Shown: positions 6,445-14,163 of the stretch, in pieces
Layout: every line of letters begins with the position of its first letter
How positions within the stretch are numbered: the first letter of the stretch is position 1
Assembly (NCBI GenBank): GCA_948562205.1
Contig: CAOYAN010000006.1
Coordinates: 10,659-74,658, forward strand
DNA from: an uncultured Clostridia bacterium
Lineage (GTDB): Bacteria; Bacillota; Clostridia; TANB77; CAG-465
DNA length: 64,000 bases
Direction of reading: 5' to 3'
Program-made: the position numbers and the translations under genes
Notes under the pieces: model-generated
What the model saw: the letters and a program-made list of their open reading frames with translations, nothing else
The model's database searches: none
Told to the model about the DNA's origin: nothing

Positions 6445-8724
6445 TTATGTAAAAGTATATGAAAATAAAGGATATAATGAAAAATACTTCATAAAATCAA
6501 ATCCTAATATAGTCAAAACTAATGGTACACATAGTATTAAAATTCCTAAAAAAATCGCTTGAATATTATTTTTTCTCCATCCCGAAAACACTAATACAAC
6601 CATAGCCATAATTACTGAAATTAGTATTTGCAATAATATTTTTAGTAATATAAACAATAGTATATTCAAATTAAAAGGCAAGTTTTGGTACACAGGAATA
6701 TTTTGCACTGATGAGGATAAACAGTGAAGTGGAAATACTTTAGAAATGCTTACCCCTCTGCATATAAATGGTAAAATAGAAAATAATATAACTAAAACTA
6801 TACATACCACTATCTTTGATTTTAGAACTCCTCTTTTTCCTTTTTTCGTAGCTTTTAATAATTTCCAAGTTTCATTCTGATATTCCATAGAAAAAAAGTT
6901 ACTAAATACCAGTATTATTCCAAGTGTAAGCAATAAGAAGTCATTTATGATTCCATCTTCCATAATTCCAAATAAATATAAATAGCCTGTATCATAGATA
7001 TATTTTCCACCATTTTCACACACATACTTATATTGCTTCTCTACTTTTTGAAATGCAGGATAAAATGATGTAACACTATACCATTTTACCTTCATCTTTT
7101 CCCCTGTTTCACTATTAATTTCTCCCTTACTTACTAGTTCATCTATCTTTTCTATTTCTCCAAAAGCTTCTTCATATCTAGCTTTTTCTTTTTCAATTAT
7201 TTCAATCTTTTCATCTGTTTGTTCTCCTTCTAATTTTAGCATAATGTTTTGATAATACTGTTCTTGAACAGATGGATGATAAGAATGATTTAATTCATTA
7301 AAACCAATTAATATACTAAATAGCAAAATAATGATAAGTCCATGATTGGTAATAAGGGTTTTATACATTTCGTGTCTTAATAGATTTGAATGTGGTTTAA
7401 ATTTTAGCCCTATCATTCGTGATTTTTTTTGCTTTAATTGTAAGTTCTTTCCTTTTAAGAAAAATCTATAACATAAAACTATTCCTACAAGCATTAATAT
7501 GGCTATCATAAGCCATGACAAGATAATACGAGAAATTGGATAGCCAAAAAAGTTTAAGTTCAAATATGTACCATACATACTCTCTGTTCTAAATAATCCA
7601 AATAAGTTCAAGTGTTTTAATATTTCAAATTTAGAAACATTTGGAATAATTGTATATAAAATCCAACTTACCACTAATGATATTATTCCATATAGATATG
7701 GCAATAACATACTATCGGAAAGTATACAAAATGCTGTTATAACAGCACAAAATCCAAAAAGGATAAAACTTTTTGTTATAATAGAAATAAGTATATATTC
7801 CAAAATGCTAATAGATAAATTACTTCCAATATAAGGGCTAATTGATTGAAGTTTTATACTAATATCACTAAAACCTGTAGATATTCCAAAGAACATATAA
7901 TTTGATAATAAGAATATAACTTCAAACAAGCTACAACTAATAAAAAGTGCAATCATTTTAGCAATGATACTATGACTTATTCCATATTTAGTACTACGAG
8001 TTATATAAAAAAGTCCTTTTTCCTTTTCTTCAGTTATTAAACTTCCTATAAATAAAAATGCTAATAATATTACAAAAATATCAGTCCATATATTTTCCAT
8101 TGTAGATGTAATCATTTTAGAAGGAATATAGCATATTCCATTATTATCAAGTTTTTCATAGTCTGATGTACTCTTTTTTATATTACGAGAAGAAAAATCG
8201 TTTTCATTTCCGTTTTGATTTTTAAATACAGAAATTCCATCAAGTGCATTTTCTTTTTCTCTTATTTCTTTTAAATATAAATCGTAGTTTGAAACTTTTG
8301 TATATTCATCATATACTTCATTTATAAATTTTTGTTCTTTTTCAAACGAATTTGTAAAATGTATATAGTTTCCTGACTTATATAAATCATAATAAGTTTC
8401 AAAAAGTTTTGGTTGTTCTTGCATTTCTTGCTTTGCAAATTCTGCTCCCATTTCAGTATTTTGAATTGAAATAATATTCATAACAAAAGAAACACCATCA
8501 ATATCTCTTTTTAAATTTTCGATATATTCACCTTTTTGAGATTCATCCATATTTGCTATCTCTTCTCCAAATTTTTTATAGGATGAAAGAGCTATTCTAT
8601 CCTCATTTTCAATATTTGTATACCAAAGGAAAAATATATTTATCATAAGCAATAAACAAATACTAAAAATAAAACTTCGCTTGCACCATATTTTTTTTAG
8701 TTCAAAATAAATAAGCCTAAACAT
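6445..8724 (-). CDS. ABC transporter permease, double-length ABC-2 type
   Basis: 759 aa. It appears to be two ABC-2-type permease units in tandem. The first begins MFRLIYFELKKIWCKRSF with a helix at about 17-36, a long extracytoplasmic region (about 37-210), and five or six helices including ITEEKEKGLFYITRSTKYG. The second begins at about residue 445 (LLRHEMYKTLITNHG), with another extracytoplasmic loop and further helices, including MEYQNETWKLLKATKKGKRG. The repeated pattern of EYE/EKEKG-type loop plus helices supports internal duplication. It lies 3 bases after the ATPase gene and should form the channel of that exporter. The substrate is unknown. The neighbouring two-component system suggests a peptide antibiotic or cell-envelope stressor. 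Confidence 0.85.
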   Translation of the reverse strand: MFRLIYFELKKIWCKRSFIFSICLLLMINIFFLWYTNIENEDRIALSSYKKFGEEIANMDESQKGEYIENLKRDIDGVSFVMNIISIQNTEMGAEFAKQEMQEQPKLFETYYDLYKSGNYIHFTNSFEKEQKFINEVYDEYTKVSNYDLYLKEIREKENALDGISVFKNQNGNENDFSSRNIKKSTSDYEKLDNNGICYIPSKMITSTMENIWTDIFVILLAFLFIGSLITEEKEKGLFYITRSTKYGISHSIIAKMIALFISCSLFEVIFLLSNYMFFGISTGFSDISIKLQSISPYIGSNLSISILEYILISIITKSFILFGFCAVITAFCILSDSMLLPYLYGIISLVVSWILYTIIPNVSKFEILKHLNLFGLFRTESMYGTYLNLNFFGYPISRIILSWLMIAILMLVGIVLCYRFFLKGKNLQLKQKKSRMIGLKFKPHSNLLRHEMYKTLITNHGLIIILLFSILIGFNELNHSYHPSVQEQYYQNIMLKLEGEQTDEKIEIIEKEKARYEEAFGEIEKIDELVSKGEINSETGEKMKVKWYSVTSFYPAFQKVEKQYKYVCENGGKYIYDTGYLYLFGIMEDGIINDFLLLTLGIILVFSNFFSMEYQNETWKLLKATKKGKRGVLKSKIVVCIVLVILFSILPFICRGVSISKVFPLHCLSSSVQNIPVYQNLPFNLNILLFILLKILLQILISVIMAMVVLVFSGWRKNNIQAIFLGILILCVPLVLTILGFDFMKYFSLYPLFSYTFT

Positions 8725-8727
8725 AAA

Positions 8728-9441
8728 TTATTCCTCCCCAAATATTTTCATATATACATCTTCTAAATTAGTAGCATTATATTTATCACAAAGTACATTT
8801 ACATTTGCATAATCAATTATTTTTCCAGTTTTAATTAATATTATTTTTTTAGCAATAGATTCAATATCTGAAACAACATGAGTTGATACTAGAATAATCT
8901 TATCTTTTGAAAGTTCTGCTATTCTTTCTCTTATTCTTACTCTTTCTTTTGGATCAAGTCCTGCTGTAGGTTCATCTAATATAACCAATTTAGGATTTCC
9001 AATAATTGCTTGTGCTATTAAAATTCTTTGTTTCATTCCACCTGAATATGTACCAATTTTTTGATTTGATTTTTCTACCATGTTCACATATAGTAGAACT
9101 CTATTTATTTCATCTTCCATACTACTTTGGGAAATTCCTTTTAAAGTCGCTATATATGAAAGAAATCTTCTTCCTGAAAAAGTTTCATACATTCCCTGTT
9201 GTTGTGGAGCATACCCTAGCAAACTCCTATAATTACTTCCTAGTTCTTTGACTTCTTTTCCATCCCATTTTATAGTCCCCTCTGTAGGTTCAAGATTTCC
9301 AGTTATGATATTCATTAATGTTGATTTTCCTGCACCATTTGGACCAAGAAGCCCATAAATTCCATTGTCTAGTTTTAAAGAAACATCATTTAAAGCAATT
9401 TTTTCTTTATATTTTTTAGAAATATTACAAAGTTCAAGCAT
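8728..9441 (-). CDS. ABC transporter ATP-binding protein
   Basis: 237 aa with all nucleotide-binding motifs: Walker A GPNGAGKST (about residue 35), Q-loop YAPQQQGMYETF, signature YSGGMKQRI, Walker B LVILDEPTAGLDP and switch His in STHVVSDIE. It is of the CcmA/BcrA type that powers ABC-2 exporters. The ATG is preceded by AGGGGGGA, and its first base is shared with the end of the upstream propeller gene, so translation is coupled. With the permease it makes a complete exporter. Gene order after a sensor kinase and regulator suggests induction by the transported compound. Confidence 0.95.
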   Translation of the reverse strand: MLELCNISKKYKEKIALNDVSLKLDNGIYGLLGPNGAGKSTLMNIITGNLEPTEGTIKWDGKEVKELGSNYRSLLGYAPQQQGMYETFSGRRFLSYIATLKGISQSSMEDEINRVLLYVNMVEKSNQKIGTYSGGMKQRILIAQAIIGNPKLVILDEPTAGLDPKERVRIRERIAELSKDKIILVSTHVVSDIESIAKKIILIKTGKIIDYANVNVLCDKYNATNLEDVYMKIFGEE

Positions 9442-10829
9442 TATCTTCCCCCCTTATTAATTACATCAATAACATTATTAATCATTTTTATTTCAGTAAA
9501 ATTACGGTTTCCTTTATATAAATCTTCTTTGCTAATTAAACCACAATATTCTTTTTTAGTTTCATAAGAACCATCTTGATGATAATTTACATCTGAATCA
9601 TAAACAACTAAAACTTGTGTTTTACTTTCTGCAATAATATCTAAAGTTCTTCCTACTGTTTTGTTTACAAGTTTTGAATGAGAAATTTTACTTGTATTTT
9701 TATCAATAAAGTAAAGAGTTTTGTCATTAAAGCTATATTCATAACACATTATTTTATCTCCAATAATTCCATAAATACCATTTTGAGATAATTTTACAAA
9801 AGAATTTTTTTCTCCTGTTTTTAAATCAATTTTTATAATTTCACCATCTCCCTCTTTAGAAAAATATAAGTATTTATCATCTGTTACATAACTACGAGAA
9901 TGTGCTGCAAATATACGATAGATTTCTTTACTTTCCCTATTTTCTACATTAATAGTTTTAAATACATCATAAGAATTTTTGTACACTTCAGTATCTTCAC
10001 TATGTTTTTCTTCTTCTGAAACTTTTTTTCCAAAATCTATTCCATGTAAAATTAGATTTTTATCACTACATCCAATAACGTCCCATTCAACATTATCATT
10101 AAAGTCCATAGAAAAAACTTTCTTTTCCTTTTTTGTTTTTACATCTAAATAAACTAAATTTTTCTCTGATGATGTTTGATAAGAATTACCATTAATGCTT
10201 TTTGCTGACACTTTTTTAGTAACAAAATAAAGCCCATTCTCATCTCCAACTACAAAATCTTCTACAGTAAGATTACTGTCAAATGTATAAATCTTTTCTC
10301 TATTTGTTCCATCTAAGTTTAAACAATATAATATGTTAGAGCTTCCTTCTACTTCAGAACTTGTACTTACTCCTAAAGCTACTACTCCATCTTGATCCTG
10401 CTGTTTACTTAAAATAAATATCTTATTATTCCATATAAAAAGTATAGATGAATCAGATGGAACTTCATTTTCTAAAAATACAGATGAACAACTTTCTGTG
10501 TAATGATTACAACCAGAATTACTACATAAATAAATTTCTTGATGAGTAGCAAAGTCAATATACATCAAATGAGATATTCTTTTACCATTTAATAATTTTT
10601 CTGTATCACTTTGAAAATAGTAATACCCATCATCTGTATTTGAAGTATTAGAAATTAAAGATAATTTACCTTTCATTTCTATTTCATCTGTTCCTTTTCC
10701 TGTTACCCCATCAAAATCTTTTGATACAATATCATCATTTGTTAAGTCTGTATTTTTTAATAATTTACCACCAAATATTAATACCAAACCTATTCCAATG
10801 ATTATCAATAAAATAATTAATTTTTTCAT
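9441..10829 (-). CDS. Membrane-anchored beta-propeller-like protein (DUF5050/TolB-like)
   Basis: 462 aa: one N-terminal membrane helix (about 4-22), then an extracytoplasmic domain with repeated blade-like strands such as GYYYFQSD, KIFILSK, NGLYFVTKK, KYLYFSKEGDGEIIKIDLKTGE and KTLYFIDKNT. A conserved pattern LCSNSGCNHYTESC with three or four cysteines lies near residue 100 and is typical of clostridial lipoproteins of this class, although no lipobox Cys is present here. Such proteins are often encoded with ABC exporters and may be sensors or accessory binding proteins. AAGGAGG precedes the ATG. It sits 71 bases after the kinase gene and overlaps the ATPase gene by one base. Confidence 0.7.
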   Translation of the reverse strand: MKKLIILLIIIGIGLVLIFGGKLLKNTDLTNDDIVSKDFDGVTGKGTDEIEMKGKLSLISNTSNTDDGYYYFQSDTEKLLNGKRISHLMYIDFATHQEIYLCSNSGCNHYTESCSSVFLENEVPSDSSILFIWNNKIFILSKQQDQDGVVALGVSTSSEVEGSSNILYCLNLDGTNREKIYTFDSNLTVEDFVVGDENGLYFVTKKVSAKSINGNSYQTSSEKNLVYLDVKTKKEKKVFSMDFNDNVEWDVIGCSDKNLILHGIDFGKKVSEEEKHSEDTEVYKNSYDVFKTINVENRESKEIYRIFAAHSRSYVTDDKYLYFSKEGDGEIIKIDLKTGEKNSFVKLSQNGIYGIIGDKIMCYEYSFNDKTLYFIDKNTSKISHSKLVNKTVGRTLDIIAESKTQVLVVYDSDVNYHQDGSYETKKEYCGLISKEDLYKGNRNFTEIKMINNVIDVINKGGR

Positions 10830-10900
10830 AAAAAATGACCTCCTTAAATTGCCATAAATGGCTTATAAGAAAATCATATATAATAAAAGTCAAAAATCGG

Positions 10901-12190
10901 TCAAATTTCTATAAAAATTTTTACTTTTGCTCCAACAGATATATCATTAGATAATTCTAGCTTTCCTCCATGCTTTTTGCAAAGAATACGACTAATTATT
11001 AATCCTAATCCACAATGCTTGCCATCACTTGCAGTAGGTATAATTAAATTGTTTCTTTCTTTTAAAACATCTTCCGAAAAACCTATACCATCATCTACAA
11101 TAGAGATTATTAAATAATTTTCTTGTATATTAAATGATAAATTAATTTTTTCTTTGGAATATCTAAGAGCATTATTAATTATGTTCTCTAAAATTCTATA
11201 AATAATATAAGAATCTATATTTATCTTCTCTTTAAATAACTTCTCTGCCTCTACATCCAATCCTATTCCTTTAGACTTTGTAATTTGTTTTAAATCTGAT
11301 TTTACATCTTCAATGAATTTTCGAGTAGAAATTTCTTTACGATTTACTTCTATATCTTCTAAGGCATTAATCGTACGAATAGAATCTGTGTATCTTTCTA
11401 GTCTTTTAGCTGTTTTATTTATATTTGAAGTAATTTCTAAAATTTTTTCTTTACTTAAATTATCATTTTGTAAATTTGTTTGTAAATATTCTGCATATCC
11501 TTCTATAATTGATATTGGATTTCTTAAATCGTGAGCAACTGATGCTTGCAGAAATCTTCTTTCTTCAATCATTTTCCATAATTCTTTGTTTGTTTCTTCA
11601 AGTATTTGTCGCATTTTTTCAAAAGAATTACAAAGTTTCCCCATTTCATCATTTGATGTATACGATAATTTGAAATCAAGATTTTTATTTGATATTTGTT
11701 CCATTGAATTTTCAAGGAGTTTTAATGGTTTATTTAATTTCTTACGATAAAAAATAAATCCACAAATTAAAATTCCAACTATAGAAAATATCATTGGAAT
11801 TGCTATCATTGCTATTCCACATATTTGATATGCAATTTTTCTTTTTGGAGTTAGCATATCAAAATTATTTTCAATTTTTTCAATACTTGTTTTTATATCA
11901 GATAGTTCAGAGTTATTTATCGAACCATCTTCTGCTCCTGTCAATCTAGGAATATCATACATTTCTTTTCCTAATTCTGTACTAAATTCAAGTTCTTCCA
12001 TTCTTCCATCGCTATATGTTATATTTAATGTTACACAAATTGCATTAGAGTTTGGCAATAAATACTCTCGAAATTTTTGACATCCCCATATACTTAATAA
12101 TGATAAACATATAACAATGAAAAATGTAATTAAAACTATTAATACAAAATAATTTTGTAATGAACTGCATTTCCTTTTTAATTTTTCCAT
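10901..12190 (-). CDS. Sensor histidine kinase
   Basis: 429 aa. Two membrane helices (about 14-36 and 128-152) flank an extracytoplasmic domain of about 90 residues, followed by a HAMP-like linker (RKKLNKPLKLLENSMEQI). The kinase core has the H-box SVAHDLRNPISIIEGYAEYL with the phospho-accepting His, the N-box ENIINNALRYS, G1 DDGIGFS and G2 GLGLI. It overlaps the regulator gene by 13 bases. Together they should form a two-component system that senses an envelope signal and controls the ABC genes downstream. Confidence 0.93.
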   Translation of the reverse strand: MEKLKRKCSSLQNYFVLIVLITFFIVICLSLLSIWGCQKFREYLLPNSNAICVTLNITYSDGRMEELEFSTELGKEMYDIPRLTGAEDGSINNSELSDIKTSIEKIENNFDMLTPKRKIAYQICGIAMIAIPMIFSIVGILICGFIFYRKKLNKPLKLLENSMEQISNKNLDFKLSYTSNDEMGKLCNSFEKMRQILEETNKELWKMIEERRFLQASVAHDLRNPISIIEGYAEYLQTNLQNDNLSKEKILEITSNINKTAKRLERYTDSIRTINALEDIEVNRKEISTRKFIEDVKSDLKQITKSKGIGLDVEAEKLFKEKINIDSYIIYRILENIINNALRYSKEKINLSFNIQENYLIISIVDDGIGFSEDVLKERNNLIIPTASDGKHCGLGLIISRILCKKHGGKLELSNDISVGAKVKIFIEI

Positions 12191-12855
12191 CTATAACCTA
12201 CTCCCCAAACAGTTTCAATATAATTGTTTCCTGTTATTTCTTGAAATTTATTACGAATTTTTCTTATGTGTTCTTTTACAACATTACTATCTCCTTCTGC
12301 ATCATATCCCCATACTGTTTCATAAATTTTTTCTTTATCAAAAACTTGTCCTTTATTTGTAATTAAATATTCTATTAAATCAAACTCTTTTTTTGAAAAG
12401 GGTATATCTTTATCATAATAAGATATTGTTTGTTTCGATAAATTAACGAGTAGTCCATCAGAAGTTGTAAAAATGGAAAAAGTATTTTTATTTCTCTCAT
12501 CTCGACGTAAATGTGCTTCAATACGAGCTGTTAATTCTTTAAGGCTAAAAGGTTTTGTAATATAGTCATCTCCCCCATACTGAAATCCATTTATCTTATC
12601 TTGCTCTGTAATACGAGCTGTCAAAAAAATAATAGGACAAGATATATGATTTCGTATATTACAGCATAACTCTAATCCATTTGTTCCAGGCATATTAATA
12701 TCAAGTATGATAAGGTTTGGCTGATGTCTTAATTCTTCTATAGCCTCATTTACATTATTTGCTATAAGAGTGTTATAGCCACAGTTTTGCAGATGTGAGG
12801 ATATTAAATCTGTTATCATTTCTTCATCATCTACAATTAAAATTTTATATTTCAT
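12178..12855 (-). CDS. Response regulator, OmpR/PhoB family
   Basis: 225 aa from MKYKILIVDDEE. The receiver domain has the acidic pair VDDEE, phospho-acceptor Asp in LIILDINMPG, the Thr in FLTARI and Lys in YITKPFS. The C-terminal winged helix has DSNVVKEHIRKIRNKF as the recognition helix and ends in ETVWGVGYRW. The start at 12855 is preferred because GGGGG lies 8 bases upstream; a longer start at 12870 would place the ribosome binding site inside the gene. It is the first gene of the kinase-propeller-ABC set. The decayed IS200 element begins only about 45 bases upstream, which may have displaced its native promoter. Confidence 0.93.
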   Translation of the reverse strand: MKYKILIVDDEEMITDLISSHLQNCGYNTLIANNVNEAIEELRHQPNLIILDINMPGTNGLELCCNIRNHISCPIIFLTARITEQDKINGFQYGGDDYITKPFSLKELTARIEAHLRRDERNKNTFSIFTTSDGLLVNLSKQTISYYDKDIPFSKKEFDLIEYLITNKGQVFDKEKIYETVWGYDAEGDSNVVKEHIRKIRNKFQEITGNNYIETVWGVGYRWKN

Positions 12856-12896
12856 ATCCATGACCCCCATTATATTTTAATTTATAATTGTCAACC

Positions 12897-13499
12897 ACCT
12901 TGCACTAAAGTACAAGGCTTGGATTGCGACTAAAAGTCGCTTTTGCGGGCTGAATACCCTACTATTTTATTATCTTAAATATCTCATCTATATTATCTTT
13001 CTGATTATTTATATATTCTTCTATTATTTCCTCTGTTACTGTTCCTAGTGTTCTACAAAAATATCCTGGTGCCCATAAGTGTTGTCCCCAATATCTTTTT
13101 TTCAACTCTTTAAATTCTTAGTCTTGAACTTCTTCCTTTTAATAATTTTATTATTTCTGCTGGTGCTATATTTGGACTACACGATATTAACATATGTACA
13201 TGTTCTTTTCCTATTTCTCCTTTTATTATTGTTATACCTTTTGCTTCACATCCCTGTCTTAATAATTCTCTTAATCTTTCCGCCACTTTTCCTTCTATCA
13301 CTCTATATCTATATTTTGTTGTCCATACAATATGATATTCTATATCATATTGTGTGTGGCTTCCATTCCTATACATTTATTTCACTCCCTTTGGTATAAC
13401 AATTATACCATATGACAATGAATTTGTCTCCTAGTTCTAAAGAATTTCTGCACTAAAAGTGCAGGGCTTGATACCACTCGCTAGCATAGTCAAATATTT
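12897..13499 (-). mobile_element. IS200/IS605-type insertion element, decayed
   Basis: The element holds one broken tnpA gene and short hairpins at both ends, as expected for single-strand transposing IS200 elements: CTTGCACT/AGTACAAG (12899-12916, one mismatch), GCGACT-AAA-AGTCGC (12926-12940) and CTGCACT-AAA-AGTGCAG (13448-13464). No terminal inverted repeats or target duplications are expected in this family. The exact ends are uncertain by tens of bases. Confidence 0.65.
12962..13376 (-). pseudogene. tnpA: IS200-type transposase TnpA, frameshifted
   Basis: The first 88 residues (MYRNGSHTQYDIEYHIVWTT) include the HUH pair in EHVHMLIS and end at GRSSRLRI. One base further the other frame continues FKELKKRYWGQHLWAPGYF, CRTLGTVTEEIIEEYINNQ and KDNIDEIFKIIK, ending at 12962. 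The catalytic Tyr of this family lies in the EEYINNQ segment, so the shifted gene makes a protein without its nucleophile. Joined, the product is about 138 aa, a normal TnpA length. The lost base is at about 13113. The enzyme cuts and joins single-stranded ends using the hairpins listed for the element. Confidence 0.9.
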
Positions 13500-13503
13500 A
13501 CAA

Positions 13504-13773
13504 TTATATGTTTTTCAAGTATTCTTCTAACTCTGATAATTTAATCTTTTTAGCCAAGTTAGTAATATCAATGTCATTTGAATAATTGAAAACTAAAAAA
13601 GTAATATTTTTGATAATCACTCTATGTGGCTCTATATATGTAAGATTAGTTCTCTCTAATTTTCTAATGCTACCATTTATAAAAGTAGAAGTAACTTTAG
13701 AAAACTCACATATAAATTCAAGCCTTTGTTTTAGACATTCCTCAAATTCTAGTTTTTGCTTAATTATCTTCAT
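13504..13773 (-). CDS. Small protein of unknown function, 89 aa
   Basis: The sequence MKIIKQKLEFEECLKQRLEF has an amphipathic helical N-terminus. A middle beta-rich stretch (HRVIIKNITFLVFNYSNDID) and a charged C-terminal helix (KKIKLSELEEYLKNI) follow. I recognise no family. An AAAGGA is present but about 13 bases from the ATG, so initiation may be weak. It lies between the IS200 remnant and the tRNA-Leu gene, a common place for integrated fragments, and may be a remnant of something larger. Confidence 0.4.
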   Translation of the reverse strand: MKIIKQKLEFEECLKQRLEFICEFSKVTSTFINGSIRKLERTNLTYIEPHRVIIKNITFLVFNYSNDIDITNLAKKIKLSELEEYLKNI

Positions 13774-13828
13774 TTAAAACAGAATCCTTTCGTTTGGATG
13801 ATTTTAATATTGTTTTTAAGCAACAAAA

Positions 13829-13860
13829 AAATCAACCAGATTTTATTTACTGATTGATTT
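13829..13860 (-). terminator. Terminator of the tRNA-Leu gene
   Basis: On the minus strand AATCAATCAG and CTGGTTGATT form a stem with one bulge or G-T pair and an A/T loop, followed by a run of T. A second hairpin, ATCTGTTC/GAACAGAT, lies at 13869-13894 between it and the tRNA. Confidence 0.75.
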
Positions 13861-13901
13861 CTGTGTCTATCTGTTCAATTTAGTTCGAACAGATACGTCG
13901 T

Positions 13902-13986
13902 TGGTGCGGGTAAAAGGACTTGAACCTTCACGTCGCTAGACACCGGCTTCTAAGACCGGCGCGTCTGCCAATTCCGCCATACCCGC
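13902..13986 (-). tRNA. tRNA-Leu (anticodon UAG)
   Basis: The acceptor stem is GCGGGTA (13986-13980) with TACCCGC (13912-13906), discriminator A, and an encoded CCA (13904-13902). The anticodon stem CCGGT/GCCGG encloses loop CTTAGAA, giving anticodon UAG (13950-13952), which reads CUA and other CUN codons. A long variable arm follows, as expected for class II Leu tRNA, then the T-loop GGTTCAAGTCC. A terminator lies about 45 bases downstream. Confidence 0.95.
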
Positions 13987-14097
13987 ATTCCTAACTACTT
14001 CTATATAATACCATATGAATTTTAGTTTGTCAATAGTATAATAAAAATTTGTCATTTTTTTATATAGGGTAACTTAAAAAGGTTAAATTAAAAGAAA

Positions 14098-14130
14098 AAA
14101 GATACAGTTATTCAAAATAACCATATCTTT
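14098..14130 (-). terminator. Terminator of the first Cna-B protein gene
   Basis: On the minus strand AAAGATATGGTTATT pairs with AATAACTGTATCTTT and is followed by a T-rich tail. It is 34 bases beyond the stop codon at 14164. Confidence 0.75.
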
Positions 14131-14163
14131 ATAAAATTCACTATATTACAATATTATATAATA

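Noticed and set aside
12869..12894. TTGACA and TATAAT upstream of the response regulator
   Set aside because: Spacing is 14 bases and the start would fall inside the ribosome binding site region, so it is unlikely to be a working promoter.
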